From Nilaparvata lugens (Eukaryota; Arthropoda; Insecta; Hemiptera; Delphacidae), in the NCBI RefSeq assembly GCF_014356525.2, contig NC_052507.1, forward strand, positions 4,142,509 through 4,206,508: 64,000 nucleotides of DNA. The letters are read 5' to 3'. The translations under genes were made by a program, and so were the position numbers. Numbering within the stretch: position 1 is the first letter of the stretch; each line of letters opens with the position of its first letter. The notes beneath the pieces were generated by a model, which was given only the letters and a program-made list of their open reading frames with translations, was not told the origin of the DNA and ran no database searches. Positions 1 through 10,695 of this stretch are shown here, piece after piece.

Positions 1-236
1 AAAGCTCTAGTCTTTAACTGATTAAATTTCTTTTGCTTTTTTCTTTTTATTTTATTTTTCATTTTCTGATTTTTGTCAGTATATTTTGATTGAATTGATT
101 TCTTCTTACCATTAGAAAAAGTATCACTACATTTCAAGGTATTAATTCCGTTTTCTTTATTGAATTTTTGATTGTATTTGGTGTTTTGAAATTTTCTTTT
201 ACTGTATATTTTCTTTTTATACTGTTTCCCAGCTAG
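1..236 (-). CDS. Open extension downstream of Gag, probable start of Pol (partial, runs off the left edge)
   Basis: Reading the minus strand directly after the UGA at 239-237, the same frame as the zinc-knuckle Gag piece continues for about 79 codons (CTA GCT GGG AAA CAG ...) with no stop up to base 1. The product is very rich in Lys, Asn and Gln, like a basic linker. No protease or reverse transcriptase motif is visible before the edge. In LTR retrotransposons Pol follows Gag and is often made by readthrough or frameshifting, so this is most simply the Gag-Pol junction region. A-rich sequence lowers stop frequency, so the openness alone is suggestive rather than proof. Confidence 0.45.
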
Positions 237-239
237 TCA
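233..239 (-). promoter_or_regulatory. UGACUAG stop-codon context at the Gag end (candidate readthrough site)
   Basis: The Gag frame ends in UGA followed immediately by CUAG. UGA CUA(G) is the best known leaky stop context in alphaviruses and in several animal genes. Here it separates Gag from an in-frame open extension, the arrangement expected for translational readthrough. No downstream pseudoknot was assessed. Confidence 0.45.
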
Positions 240-788
240 TGCTTTTTTATTTTCACAAGAGTTTGCATAATGTCCACTTTCATTACATTTAAAGCAACGT
301 ATTTTAGATAGATCTCTAGTGAAATTATTATTAGATCTTTGGTGATTCTGATTATGATTTCTCGAATTACTGCTTGTACCTCTGAAATTTGAATTATTCA
401 TGTTGGATCTACATGACTGAGCTAGATGACCTACTTTGTTGCATTTGTAACAACGTCTTTGAGCTAATTCAACATTCATTGGAGATTTTTGATTATTTTT
501 ATTAGTATTAAAATTGTATTTATTTCTTTCTAAATCCCCATATTGAATATTTTGAGATACTACTGAGATGGAAGTTAAGTCATTAAAACTAGTTGGTTTG
601 GATTGGAAAACTAGTCTATTTCTTTCCTCTGGATTCAACCCTGAGCAAATATTATTGACTACGTCTTCCTCAGATTTTTCTAATCTTAGTAGTTTATTAG
701 CATCTTTGATTGACACAATGTAAGCAGACAAGGGTTCACCAGCCCTTTGTAAACGATAATAGTGGTCTCTTTCAATGATTGAAATCAA
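237..788 (-). pseudogene. Gag C-terminal part with two CCHC zinc knuckles (retrotransposon nucleocapsid)
   Basis: This frame begins inside a retrotransposon-type Gag domain (RDHYYRLQRAGEPLSAYI near the start) and ends in a nucleocapsid-like tail. Two CCHC knuckles of the form C-x2-C-x4-H-x4-C lie at about residues 113-126 (CYKCNKVGHLAQSC) and 165-178 (CFKCNESGHYANSC). They are separated by an Asn/Ser-rich linker, as in RNA-binding nucleocapsid regions of Ty3/Gypsy or BEL-type elements. There is no ATG at the start. The frame is reached from the upstream Gag piece only through a one-base shift at an A6 run (801-806 on the plus strand). Element class cannot be fixed without Pol. Confidence 0.75.
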
Positions 789-1566
789 TCTGGACGGAAT
801 AAAAAATGTTGCAGAATATCCTTATGAAATTCATCAAAACTCTTATTTGTACTCATAGCTAAATTCAATCGATCGGCGAGAGGCCCTACAACAGAAGAGT
901 GAATGATATGGAAAAGTTGCTGATCTAATAAGTTCGATCGTTCTTTTATTTTCAAACATATTTCAATGAATTTCAACAAACTATCAACATTCAATCCGTC
1001 AGTATTCGGAAGTTCCTTCATCAGACCTTCGATAGGATTTGATAATTTATTATACAAATTACCAAATAAAGGTGAAGACAAGTTGGCTGCAAGGTTTACC
1101 CTATTAGTATTGAAATCACTACCGAATACAGTCCTACCCAAGTTTTCATTTATTGTAGCATGTACCTGTTCTACCATAGAGACAGTATTACTATTATTTA
1201 TATTTTCAAAATCAGTAACTTGAATATCAGGATTGGTAACATTTGTTTGTGAATACTGAGTAACCTTTTGTTCCATATTACTTGTACTAGGAATTGGCGC
1301 AATAAAGCGATTTACTGTATTAGTATGAAGTTTAGTATTCGAATCGTGTGTGGGATTATTCATTTTTGAATCAGGTGTACTAAGACTGCTTTGTTTTTCA
1401 AAATGAGGCGAACTAGATCTACTAAAGCATTCACACAAGTCGATCAATTTAGTAAAAGTAGCCTGAGCTAATACAATAGACTCATCAATACCCTTAATTA
1501 GATTTTGGTCATTTGCTTCTTTAGCATAAGTTAATAATTGAACAATTCGATTGAGAGAATATGTAG
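785..1566 (-). pseudogene. Gag middle part (frame-shifted from both neighbours)
   Basis: This open frame has no ATG of its own. Upstream, the same frame stays open through about 1566 (reading LNRIVQLLTYAKEAND), so it joins the N-terminal Gag piece by a single-base shift near an A5 run at 1567-1571. It carries a Ser/Thr/Asn-rich stretch and then the start of a helical Gag-like region. It stops with LFRPD just where the next frame would read FIPSRLISIIERD, the expected continuation of a Gag capsid domain. The break is therefore a one-base indel at the A6 run 801-806. Either the copy is decaying or the assembly has homopolymer errors. Confidence 0.65.
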
Positions 1567-1971
1567 AAAAATGGATAACGCTTTATGAATGTTTACCTTT
1601 TTATCAGGAATACTCATAGAAAGAATTCTCTCCAAGTATTCCTCTTCCCCTGTCAATAAATCGAGGATTTTTTTTATAGCAATTTTACTAGACTCATCAT
1701 CGTAAATAATTCGTGCAATTTTTGGGTCTGGATTGCTAACTAATGCTCGATACTTTCCCCTTAAAGTGTCTACATCATTGTCAATAACTGTATCTGTAGG
1801 TACTCCCAATGTTTCAAGTTCGAAAAGTAAATTCTCTTTAGTAACAAAATTAGGATTGAATTCTCTAATAGGAATCAAATTGAAATTGAAGCACTCTTCA
1901 ACTGATTTTTTAACATCCCAATAATTAATTATTTTAGATTCCATAGATGCTACTTTATTCGGTGAACCCAT
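1531..1971 (-). pseudogene. Gag N-terminal part with ATG start
   Basis: The frame starts with a true ATG at 1971 (MGSPNKVASMESKIINYWDV) and runs about 146 codons, acidic and helix-rich. Its last residues (ILSIELFNY) are out of frame; the sense continuation lies one frame over. By position and downstream zinc knuckles it is the N-terminal domain of a retrotransposon Gag. I do not recognise a specific family. Upstream (higher coordinates) an LTR would be expected, but I could not identify one between 2000 and 3900. Confidence 0.6.
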
Positions 1972-1979
1972 ATTATCAT

Positions 1980-3930
1980 TTTCTTAAATAAATTATTAAT
2001 ATGATTATATAATACTTATAATTCGAGATCATTTATAATGAATAATATTTGATTTTGTATTCTAATTTTAACCTGAATCCTCCCCACCATCAATGAAAGA
2101 AGAAAGGATAAGAACAGCCGAGACCGTCACACATCATTCAATATTATTGATAAATCAATGAAAGAGTTTGCAAGCAAACCTCGCAGAGTAAGGCGCAGTT
2201 GAAATGCTACCTCAGTTTACAGCAGTTGAAATTAATCTTTGAGATGGGGAAGGAAATAATCCTCCGAATATTTAAATCAATAAATTGAATATAGTTCAAT
2301 ATATTAATTAAAATATTCCATTTATTTAATTTCCAACCCCTTCTAAGTAGCAACATTTATAATTGAATGATATGACAGCTCAACAATTCAAGATTTATCC
2401 CATTCGTTACTTGTCATTGATGATTGTTAGGCATATTCAATAATCAACAATAAGATTGTAATCATGTTTGCAATTTAATATACATAGTAGATCAAATAAA
2501 TAGAATTTCCAAAAAATAAACAAAATTTAAATCAAGTAATTACAAATTTATTTATTATCCTGTCCAATTTATTTTTGCGAAGTAGTTGCCTGTGAATTTT
2601 CCATAAATTAATATTGGTTGTTTCGTAAATACCTGGTGTATTGAAGTGAGGAGGCCTCCGTACACTTTATTCAAATTTTTCACTTATTAATTTTTCACTG
2701 CACAAGAATCCTTTTACGGCGAATTTAGATCTTTTCTGGAAATATTGGTTTCCTTGTGATGAGTTGGTCAGCAAGGATTCAGCTTCCATGGCCATAAGTA
2801 AGACATCCTGTGATACTACGAGTCTACGAGTCTACGACCGCTGAATAATAGAGAAACGAAAAGAATATATATAAATACTGTAATACTAAAGGAGAGATCA
2901 ATAATACAGAATTTGCTCTTCTTAACAAAATCAACAATACACAAGATCTTTAATAAATTCATCAATAATAGTTTAAAGATAAATAATTCAAGATACTCGA
3001 AGTGAAGCTTCCAAAAGAGATTTATTAAAAAGAAAAATTATAACTTGAATAAGGCTTTACAATTTTATTTAATTATTTATTTATTTGACCAGCGTGACAA
3101 AGATAATTTGATATTTATTTATTTATTAATTTAATTTTACTATTATATAAACTTGCATAGAAATATTTCCAACATTTTGAATTACGAGAATTAGAGCTGA
3201 AAAACAAATTTAAGGAAAGCTGGGATTAATTATAATCTGATCAGACTTGACTTATAAAACAATAAGTAAAGTATATAAATAAATAATGCTTTACCTGTAC
3301 AGCGGAAATTGTAGAAACTACTATGGATACATATGTGATGAATGAGATTTTCAACAAATATAAATAAATTGCCATAACTTAGGCCAGCTAGAATGAATAT
3401 TCAATTAAATTTTCGGACATGATTACTTTTCTTTTTTTTTTTAATAACAAACAAGAAAATTTACATATTTAAAAAGGAAATAAAAAAAAATAAAGAAAAT
3501 AATAATAATATCACAACTTGTGATGAATGAAATCTGTCTCTGATCAACTACATATCGTAATAAATAGAAAAATTTAGCATAAGCTAAATAAAAATGGAAT
3601 CAAAGAAAAAAGTTAAATTTACAACCTCCACTCACGAAATTCAGAGACAGAATGGATCATCGAGCGTTGAAGACGGGGTAGCAAACAAGACAGTGACGTA
3701 AGCAAAACGGAATTATCAAAATTAGACAAAGAAACTAGAGAGAATGAGCAATGCAAACTCAAAGCTACCAACAAGGACAGAAAAAGGGAGAAAGAAAATA
3801 GCAAAAAATAACTGGAGAGAACAAGAAAGTAGATTATTCGAAGGGTACAGCTCGATCCCATAAGTGCATCTTTGTCTCACTGAGAAAAACAAGCTGATAA
3901 TACAATCGAATTTAGAACCGAAATAACAGA
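1980..3930. other. AT-rich stretch without recognisable genes or repeats
   Basis: About 1.9 kb of AT-rich DNA upstream of the Gag reading frame. It should contain the leader and 5-prime LTR of that element if intact, but no paired LTR or primer binding site could be fixed by eye. Short reading frames here show no recognisable motif. Confidence 0.5.
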
Positions 3931-3956
3931 AAAACAAGATAAAAATAATCATGTCC

Positions 3957-4208
3957 AAAATTGTTACAAAATATATAAGCTCGAAATTAGAGAAAATAAG
4001 ATTATTCAATTGCAAACTGTTGGCAACTGTTGATTCTATTATTTCACTATGAAGATATAGCATACTTCGTGTGTCTGCAGCGCTATTGTCCTGTCACCAG
4101 CTGGCTCAGATCTTAGAAAAGTAGACTTGAGATGCGCGGGAACACCACCGTCAGTTGATCAATTTTCATAAGGAAAGGAAAGTTGTGTAAGTGCACCACA
4201 CCAGATTT
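3957..4208 (-). repeat. Family A fragment (inverted copy)
   Basis: This is the reverse complement of the segment seen at 7440-7690, 37290-37560, 57595-57850 and 59675-59930. Diagnostic pieces are the reversed forms of GTGTGGCGCACTCAC, CCAGCTGGTGACAG and CTGCTATCTCTTCATA. It ends beside a MITE-1 copy. Confidence 0.75.
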
Positions 4209-4231
4209 TATGATTCGACGCTGTTGCATAT

Positions 4232-4571
4232 GATGGGAGAACAACGTTGCCGATCCTCTGTCTTGTCAATGCCTTCTATAGACGGTAGCTGATACAGGTT
4301 TATTAATGTAATATTAAGTGATCATCCTCGTTTAAAAATAATCAATTATATTTTATGAAGCTAAACATTATATTTTTCATTAATTTCATAATAAATTTCC
4401 ATTATTAAGATGGAATATTTTGTTAATTAATAATTCTACATTGTTGAAAGAGATGTGGCAACAGAGCAAAGCGAGAAAGAGATAATGCTAATCTGCTTTG
4501 TTGAATGATAGACAAGGATAGCAATACCGTTGCCAATCAAACACTGCCTATAGCCTAGTGGACCTCACTAT
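4232..4571. mobile_element. MITE-1 copy, left end lost
   Basis: The interior (ACAACGTTGCCGATCCTCTG, CAGGTTTATTAATGTAATAT, GAGCAAAGCGAGAAAGAGAT) matches complete copies at 31978 and 33615. The right terminus is present as TAGTGGACCTCACTAT. The left terminus is replaced by other sequence near 4230. Confidence 0.75.
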
Positions 4572-4592
4572 TTCATCTTTGTATTATCTTCC

Positions 4593-5095
4593 TATAGGGA
4601 GGTCCACGTTATAATGGCAGTATTTGATTAGCATTGGTGTTGCTATCCTTGTCTATCATTCAACAAAGCAAATAGCGCTTTGCTTTTCTAGCTCCACAAC
4701 TCCAGAACGTATAGAATTATACTTAAAATGTTGCTAGATAAATTCTCAACACTGTGGGAAAACATAACCAATAGAAGAAATATTCAATCTCAATTCAAAA
4801 AATGCATTACCAAATAATTAATATATTTTTTCGATGAATAAAATATAATTGATAATTTTTAAGAAGGATGAACAGTTAACACCAGTATTAGATGATAGAT
4901 AAAATAAATAGGTGAAAGATTCATTCGATTTGAAATATAATATATCAAGGTACTGCATTAGATAAATTGAGTATTAGAAAATACTCCAAGTATTAGTATA
5001 GTTTGAACTTTATAGAAGACAGTAGCAAGGTAGAGAATCAGTAACGTTGTTGTCCCATCATTCACCACTGACATTATGACTCGGACCTCACTATA
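4593..5095. mobile_element. MITE-1 copy with extra internal sequence
   Basis: The left end reads TATAGGGAGGTCCACGTTAT and the right end TCGGACCTCACTATAG. The interior follows the family order but is about 110 bp longer than the roughly 365-390 bp complete copies, with additional sequence near 4895-5015. The right end runs directly into the first unit of the 103-bp tandem array. Confidence 0.75.
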
Positions 5096-6650
5096 GATGA
5101 ACTAAAATCTAGAGGAACTGAGACCTTAGTATCGGGTCTCTCAGTGTCGAATTTCTTATTCCAGAAATCTCATTTGAATATTTTTTCACCTCACCATAGA
5201 TGAACTGAAATCTAGATTAGCTAAGACTTCAGTGTGGAATTTCTTATTCCAGAAATCTCATTTGGATATTTTTCCATTTCACTATAGATGAACTGAAATC
5301 TAGAGTAGCTGAGACCTCAGTGTCGGGTCTCTCAGTGTAGAATTTCTTATTCCAGTAATCTCATATTTGTATATTTTTCCACTTTACTATAGATGAACTG
5401 AAATCTAGAGTAGCTGAGACCTCAGTGTCGGGTTTCTCAGTGTGGAATTTATTATTCCAGAAATCTCATTCGAATATTTTTCCACATCGTTATAGATGAA
5501 CTGAAATCTAGAGTAGCTGAGACTTCAGCTTCGAGTCTGTCAGTGTCGAATTTCTTATTCCAGAAATTTCATTTGAATATTTTTCCACCTCGCTAAAGAT
5601 GTACTGAAATCTAGAGTAGCTGAGACCTCAGTGTCGGGTCTCTCAGTGTCGAATTTCTTATTCCAGAAATCTCATTTGAATATTTTTCCACCTCGCTAAA
5701 GATGTACTGAAATCTAGAGTAGCTAAGACCTCAGTGTCGAGTCTGTCAGTGTCGAATTTCTTATTCCAGAAATTTCATTTGAATATTTTTCCACCTCGCT
5801 AAAGATGTACTGAAATCTAGAGTAGCTGAGACCTCAGTGTCGGGTCTCTCAGTGTCGAATTTCTTATTCCAGAAATCTCATTTGAATATTTTTCCACCTC
5901 GCTAAAGATGTACTGAAATCTAGAGTAGCTAAGACCTCAGTGTCGGGTATCTCAGTGTCGAATTTCTCATTCCAGAAATCTCATTTGAATATTTTTTCAC
6001 CTCGCTGAAGATGTACTGAAATCTAGAGTAGCTGAGACCTCAGTGTCGGGTCTATCAGTGTCGAATTTCTCATTCCAGAAATCTCATTTGAATACTTTTC
6101 CACCTCGCTAAAGATGTACTGAAATCTAGAGTAGCTGAGACCTCAGTGTCGGGTCTCTCAGTGTCGAATTTCTCATTCCAGAAATCTCATTTGAATATTT
6201 TTCCACCTCGCTAAAGATGTACTGAAATCTAGAGTAGCTGAGACCTCAGTGTCGAGTCTCTCAGTGTCGAATTTCTCATTCCAGAAATCTCATTTGAATA
6301 TTTTTCCACCTCGCTAAAGATGTACTGAAATCTAGAGTAGCTGAGACCTCAGTGTCGGGTCTCTCAGTGTCGAATTTCTCATTCCAGAAATCTCATTTGA
6401 ATATTTTTCCACCTCGCTAAAGATGTACTGAAATCTAGAGTAGCTGAGACCTCAGTGTCGGGTCTCTCAGTGTCGAATTTCTCATTCCAGAAATCCAGAT
6501 ATTTTTGCACCTCACTATAAATTAACTGAAATGTAGAGGAAGTGAGACTCCAGTGTCGGGTCTCTCAGTGTGGAATTCATTATTCCAGAAATCTCATATT
6601 TGTATATTTTTCTACTTCACTATAGATGAACTGAAATCGAGAAGGACTGA
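5088..6650. repeat. Tandem array, 103-bp unit, about 15 copies
   Basis: Unit boundaries (CGCTAAAGATGTACTGAAAT) recur at 5591, 5694, 5797, 5900, 6003, 6106, 6209, 6312 and 6415, an exact 103-bp period. More diverged units lie at both ends, with small deletions near 5230 and 6495. Each unit carries GAGACC...GGTCTC, a short hairpin-capable pair. The centre is most homogeneous and the edges most diverged, as expected for unequal exchange. Units begin with CTCACTATAG-like sequence, the same string as the MITE-1 terminus at 5085-5095. Confidence 0.9.
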
Positions 6651-6659
6651 AACATCAGT

Positions 6660-7138
6660 GTCGCGTCAACGAGGGGCTCCAAATCCTTCGAGCTAAGTTC
6701 TAGAAAAAGTGAGACCTCAATGTCGGGTCAACTAGGTTGCTGCAAATAGGGTCCCAAACCCTCCGAAGGGGCAAAACTGTTTTGATAGGAACCCTTTCAA
6801 CTGCGCATGCCCGTTGCAAGGTCACTTTTACCTCTCTAGCACCCCCCTGATAGCAATGGAACGACTCAATTCGCTAAACGTTGCAGCAGAATTGAATTGA
6901 GGCATGTTGACATTGGCAGTTTGAAGACGTTATTACTTGGTTCAATGTTAGCTCAGGCGCCCGATAATCGGCGAAACGTTAAAACCGACACTAACTGAAG
7001 TCGAGCAAATCTTCAAGCTCTGTTGCTATTGTGTGTTGGTGAGGGTACGAACTGAGAAAGTACGACGGTTGAAAAAATAAGTAAGAGTATTAAAAAAAAA
7101 TAATAAAGGATGAAACTGAACAAAAAAATCGTTGGGTC
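6660..7138. other. Unassigned single-copy stretch
   Basis: No repeat family match elsewhere in the window and no convincing coding frame. Local GC is slightly higher near 6760-6860. Confidence 0.4.
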
Positions 7139-7198
7139 TATAGTGGGGTCCACGTTATAATGGCAGTGTACGATTGACAATACTGTTGCTATCCTTTT

Positions 7199-8129
7199 GG
7201 ACCGAGCGAAGTGAGGTCTAAGATTCAAGTCGACGGTTTGGCATTTCTCTTAATGTTTGAATGTTTATATGTTGCGCATTTACGGCGAAACGCGGTAATT
7301 GATTTCCATGAAATTTGACAGGTTCCTTTTTAAATTTCGCATCGACGTATATAGAAGGTTTTTGGAAATTTTGCATTTCAAGGATAATATAAAAGGAAAA
7401 AGGAGCCTCCTTCATACGCCAATAATAGAGTAAAAATCTGGTGTGGCGCACTCACACAACTTTCCTTGCCGTTATGAAAATTTATCATCTGACGCTAGTG
7501 TTCCCGCGCATCTCAAGTCTACTATTCAAAGATACAAGCCAGCTGGTGACAGTTCAATAACGCTAGAGACACACGAAGTCTGCTATCTCTTCATAATGAA
7601 TAATTCAATAGGATCAACAGTTGCCAACAGTTTGCAATTGGATAATCACATTTTCTCGAATTTCGAGCTTATTTTTTATTTTAGGTGAGAATGTTACCGA
7701 ATATTAATTGTAGAGCTTCTCATGCTCAATCTTTTCCACTCGAAATTTTTTGTTCAAATTGTATCTGAAGTCTGATAATTGGGAATCTAGAATCAAACTT
7801 TGCATAGATGGGGCGGAGCTCCTGAATTTTTTACAGATATGGGACTCGTAGCAGTTGATAGAGCTTATCGATGACTATCTAAGATATAACTTTAACCAAA
7901 ATCGTTGAAGTCGTTTCGGAGAAAATCGCGAAAATACCTGTTTTTAACTACATTATCGCCATTTTAACCGCCATCTTGAATCGCATTTGATCGAAATTGT
8001 TCGTGTCGGATCCTTATAATGTTAGGACCTTACATTCCAAATTTCAAGACATTCCGGTAATTGGGAGATGATATATCGTGTACACAGACGCACATACACT
8101 CATACACACACACACACACACACACACAC

Positions 8130-8215
<86 letters not shown>

Positions 8216-8509
8216 TACAGACCAATATCCAAAAATCATTGAAATGTTTGGAAATTTAGAAATTGGGGTACCTTAATTTTTTTCGGAAAGCAATACTTTC
8301 CTTACCTATGGTAATAGGGCAAGGAAAGTAAAAATCAGACTATAGAATTATTCATCATAAATCAGCTGACAAGTGATTACACAGATGTGTGGAGAAGCCA
8401 GTCTATTGCTGTATTTCCATAAGGTCTATAGTTTCAATCAGGAACTTGTGGATGAGAATAATGCGTGAGGTCTACTGTTCATAGAACTACTAGTATATTT
8501 ATTTCAGCT
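7199..8509 (+). repeat. Family A composite repeat, copy 1
   Basis: It begins GGACCGAGCGAAGTGAGGTC and includes GTGTGGCGCACTCACACAAC (7441), a module with GTTTCGGAGAAAATCGCG (7914), a CA microsatellite, and CTTTCCTTACCTATGGTAAT (8296), then AAATCAGCTGACAAGTGATT. The same order is seen at 36293-38130. No reading frame of transposase type was found, so it is non-autonomous. Its superfamily is unknown to me. Confidence 0.65.
8097..8211. repeat. (CA)n microsatellite, about 115 bp
   Basis: Almost pure CA dinucleotides with one phase slip near 8128, inside family A. Long Val-Cys or Thr-His reading frames across it are composition artefacts. Confidence 0.97.
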
Positions 8510-8604
8510 ATTCTCTATAGAAGGCAGTGGCAAGCTCCACAATCGACAAAGCTGTTCTCCGATCTTTCTCCACTGCCATTATAACGTGGACCTCACTATA
8601 ATAC

Positions 8605-8760
8605 ATTGACACATCTCATTATCGCACTACAGTGCCTTGATCCCTTGCTAATCCGACATCTCGGTTAGTCCGACATCCCCCTAGTCCGACATCCGACTAC
8701 AATAATAATTGCAGCTTGTCGAATTGCAAGCGTCAACATGTCGACTCCGGCATTCAATCT
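8605..8760. repeat. Short tandem TAGTCCGACATC motif region
   Basis: The motif occurs about four times (8650-8700) with small changes (CTAATCCGACATC, TTAGTCCGACATC, CTAGTCCGACATC). The rest of this gap shows nothing recognisable. Confidence 0.6.
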
Positions 8761-8895
8761 TCTATAGCGAGGTCCATGTTATAATGGCACTGTTTGATTA
8801 GCAATGGTATTCCAATCCTTGTCTATCATTCAACAAAGCGGATAGCGCTCTCTCTTTCTCGGTCCGCTCTGTTGCCAGATTGTGTTTTAACAATG

Positions 8896-9131
8896 CAAAA
8901 TTGAAGATTAATTCAATCTTGATTGAATTACAGCTAAAAATACATTACCATAATGTAGTCTCTGTGGACTGCTCATGCAAAGTTATAGAAAAAGTTGAAA
9001 AAAATAAATACTTAGGTATAATTATAGATCAAAACTTGAAATGGAATGCACATATACTTCACCTTTGCTTAAAATTAAAATATCTGACTCATATTTTCTA
9101 CAAAATCAATAAAACATCCAAGTATTATTAG
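8896..9131 (+). pseudogene. LINE reverse transcriptase, block with the YLG motif
   Basis: The frame contains KNKYLGIIIDQNLKWNAHIL, the hallmark (K)YLGxxxDxxLxWxxHI motif near the end of non-LTR reverse transcriptases (Jockey/CR1/I-type). After KINKT a one-base shift is needed to continue into SIIRNIYFA, after which the Helitron interrupts the gene at 9150. The catalytic YADD region is not present. Confidence 0.75.
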
Positions 9132-9149
9132 AAACATTTATTTTGCTTA

Positions 9150-9855
9150 CTAGCCGTCAGGCTAGCTTCGCTCGCCATATACGTCTAACCAGGGGGCTCC
9201 GCCCTCTGGACCCCCGACTGTATCGTCCAAAAATGAGATCAGCAGGCTCGCTCCGCTCGCCTGCATTTTTCATTTGAGCATTTTTATCATATGTTAGGAA
9301 AATCCAGTCGGGGGTCCAGACTAAATGTCTGGCTAAACGGATAAGGCGAGCGAAGCGAGCCTGACGGCTAGAAATATAATATTCCCAGGATTGAAGTAGC
9401 AGTGCCCAATCAATTTTTCCGCGATAAATGCATTTAAATCTTCAACTTGGTGCCAACCTAACAAAGTCAACTCAACTTAATGCCAACCTGAAAAAATTAT
9501 TAATTTAGTTGCCAGTTAACAACTGTTTCGAAGAGGTACTCTATCTAGATTATAGTTCTATAGTAACATATGATATGGAAATTTCAATTATAATTGAGAG
9601 ATTGGGAGAAGAAGAATATACATGCTAAAAGACGAACTTGAAACCCTTAAAAACAACCCTTAGAGTTGAAATATTGCCAAAAGATTTCTTGGTGCGCCTC
9701 TAAAGGGCCAAGTGAACATACCTACCAAATTTGAACGTTTTTGGTCCGGTAGATTTTTAGTTATGCGAGTGAGTGAGTGAGTGAGTGAGTGAGTGAGTCA
9801 GTCAGTCAGTCAGTCATTGAGTGAGTGCCATTTCGCTTATATATATATATATAGA
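9150..9855 (-). mobile_element. Non-autonomous Helitron, family 1, copy 1
   Basis: On the minus strand it starts TCTATATATA ... AAGCGAAATGGCACTCACTC and ends GAGCCTGACGGCTAG, with A before TC and T after CTAG. These are the Helitron hallmarks: 5-prime TC, 3-prime CTRR, insertion between A and T, no target duplication. An AGCC-TGAC-GGCT hairpin overlaps the 3-prime end and a CAGGGGG/CCCCCTG-type hairpin lies about 50 bp inside. No Rep/helicase frame is present. It interrupts the LINE reading frame between TTGCTTA and TGCACAC. Confidence 0.8.
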
Positions 9856-10309
9856 TGCACACTCTTTATTTCAATATAGCATTGAGGCATGGGGGGCAGC
9901 TCAGGATACTCACTTCAATAAACTTTTTGTTCTACAGAAACATATTATCAGAGCAGCTCTGGGAAGACCGAGAATGTACCCTAGTAGACTACTATTTAAA
10001 GAAATTGATTTACCAACATTGAGACAAACATACGTAACTAACGCAATTCTGTACATTAATAAAAACGAAGACAAATTCACTACTCGTAATACACCATATG
10101 TAATACGTCCAAATGTTTTCAATACCTACAATAACCAATTCACTAGACTTACATCTTGCAAACACCAATTGTCCTTCTATTGCCATAGAATAATAAATTG
10201 TCTACCTGAAAAATTCATTCTAAATAGAATTACTAAGTGTTTAATTTATGAAATAAGAGAGTGGGTATGTAGGAAAGTTTACTTCGGACTTGAGATTTCA
10301 GAAGATTAA
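9856..10309 (+). pseudogene. LINE reverse transcriptase C-terminal block
   Basis: The frame reads HSLFQYSIEAWGAAQDTHFN, then LFVLQKHIIRAALGRPRMYP, typical of the region after the reverse transcriptase core (YGxxxWG ... QK ... RxI). It ends at TAA 10307-10309. Joining with the pre-Helitron block needs the one-base shift described there. The apparent N-terminal residues upstream of 9856 belong to the Helitron and are not part of the protein. Confidence 0.75.
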
Positions 10310-10695
10310 TTGACTTTTTGTTCTAGTGCTTACATTGTTATATTGTACATACATTTATATTCTAGTGTTTATATTGCTTATTGTTTCTTCTGGTACTAAT
10401 TAAATTGTCTTAGACATCCATCCTAATTACCTTCAACATTTTTGAACTCTCTTCCAGAGCTCAAGCATTAGCTTTTCTGGGAGAACCTATTATTTCAATA
10501 TTAAAATAAAAGAAAACTTCCGTTGAATATGTTTTTAAATTAGTTTAGATTATAATCAGTTATAACATTATAAGAATGTTTTTGTTTCACTTGTTTGTGA
10601 AAAAAAAGAATGGCAATAAATTGATTTTGATTTTGATCAAGAAAATCCGTTGAAAAATATAATTTACAGCTCAATAGAATATAATTGATTATTCC

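Larger units (their letters stand above)
7139..8600. mobile_element. MITE-1 copy split by a family A element
   Basis: The left end (TATAGTGGGGTCCACGTTAT) and about 60 bp of interior lie at 7139-7198. The matching right part (ATAGAAGGCAGTGGCAAGC ... ATAACGTGGACCTCACTATA) lies at about 8510-8600 in the compatible orientation. Together they form one MITE interrupted by the family A element, with part of the MITE interior missing. Confidence 0.7.
8896..10637 (+). mobile_element. 5-prime-truncated LINE, split by a Helitron
   Basis: The sequence encodes the end of a non-LTR reverse transcriptase in two blocks, 8896-9149 and 9856-10309, followed by a 3-prime UTR. It ends in a TTTTGA-repeat tail (TTGATTTTGATTTTGAT) at 10637. 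The 5-prime part of the element is missing, as is usual for LINE insertions. It sits inside a MITE-1 copy. Confidence 0.8.

Noticed and set aside
1980..3930. 5-prime LTR and primer site of the Gag element
   Set aside because: Expected here, but no paired LTR is in the window and no TGG-starting primer site at a plausible distance could be fixed.
3619..4063. Hydrophobic minus-strand frames resembling membrane proteins
   Set aside because: They overlap an inverted family A fragment and AT-rich DNA; the Phe/Leu-rich content follows from base composition.
8030..8276. Four overlapping open frames of Val-Cys or Thr-His repeats on both strands
   Set aside because: They are translations of a CA microsatellite; every frame is open by composition.
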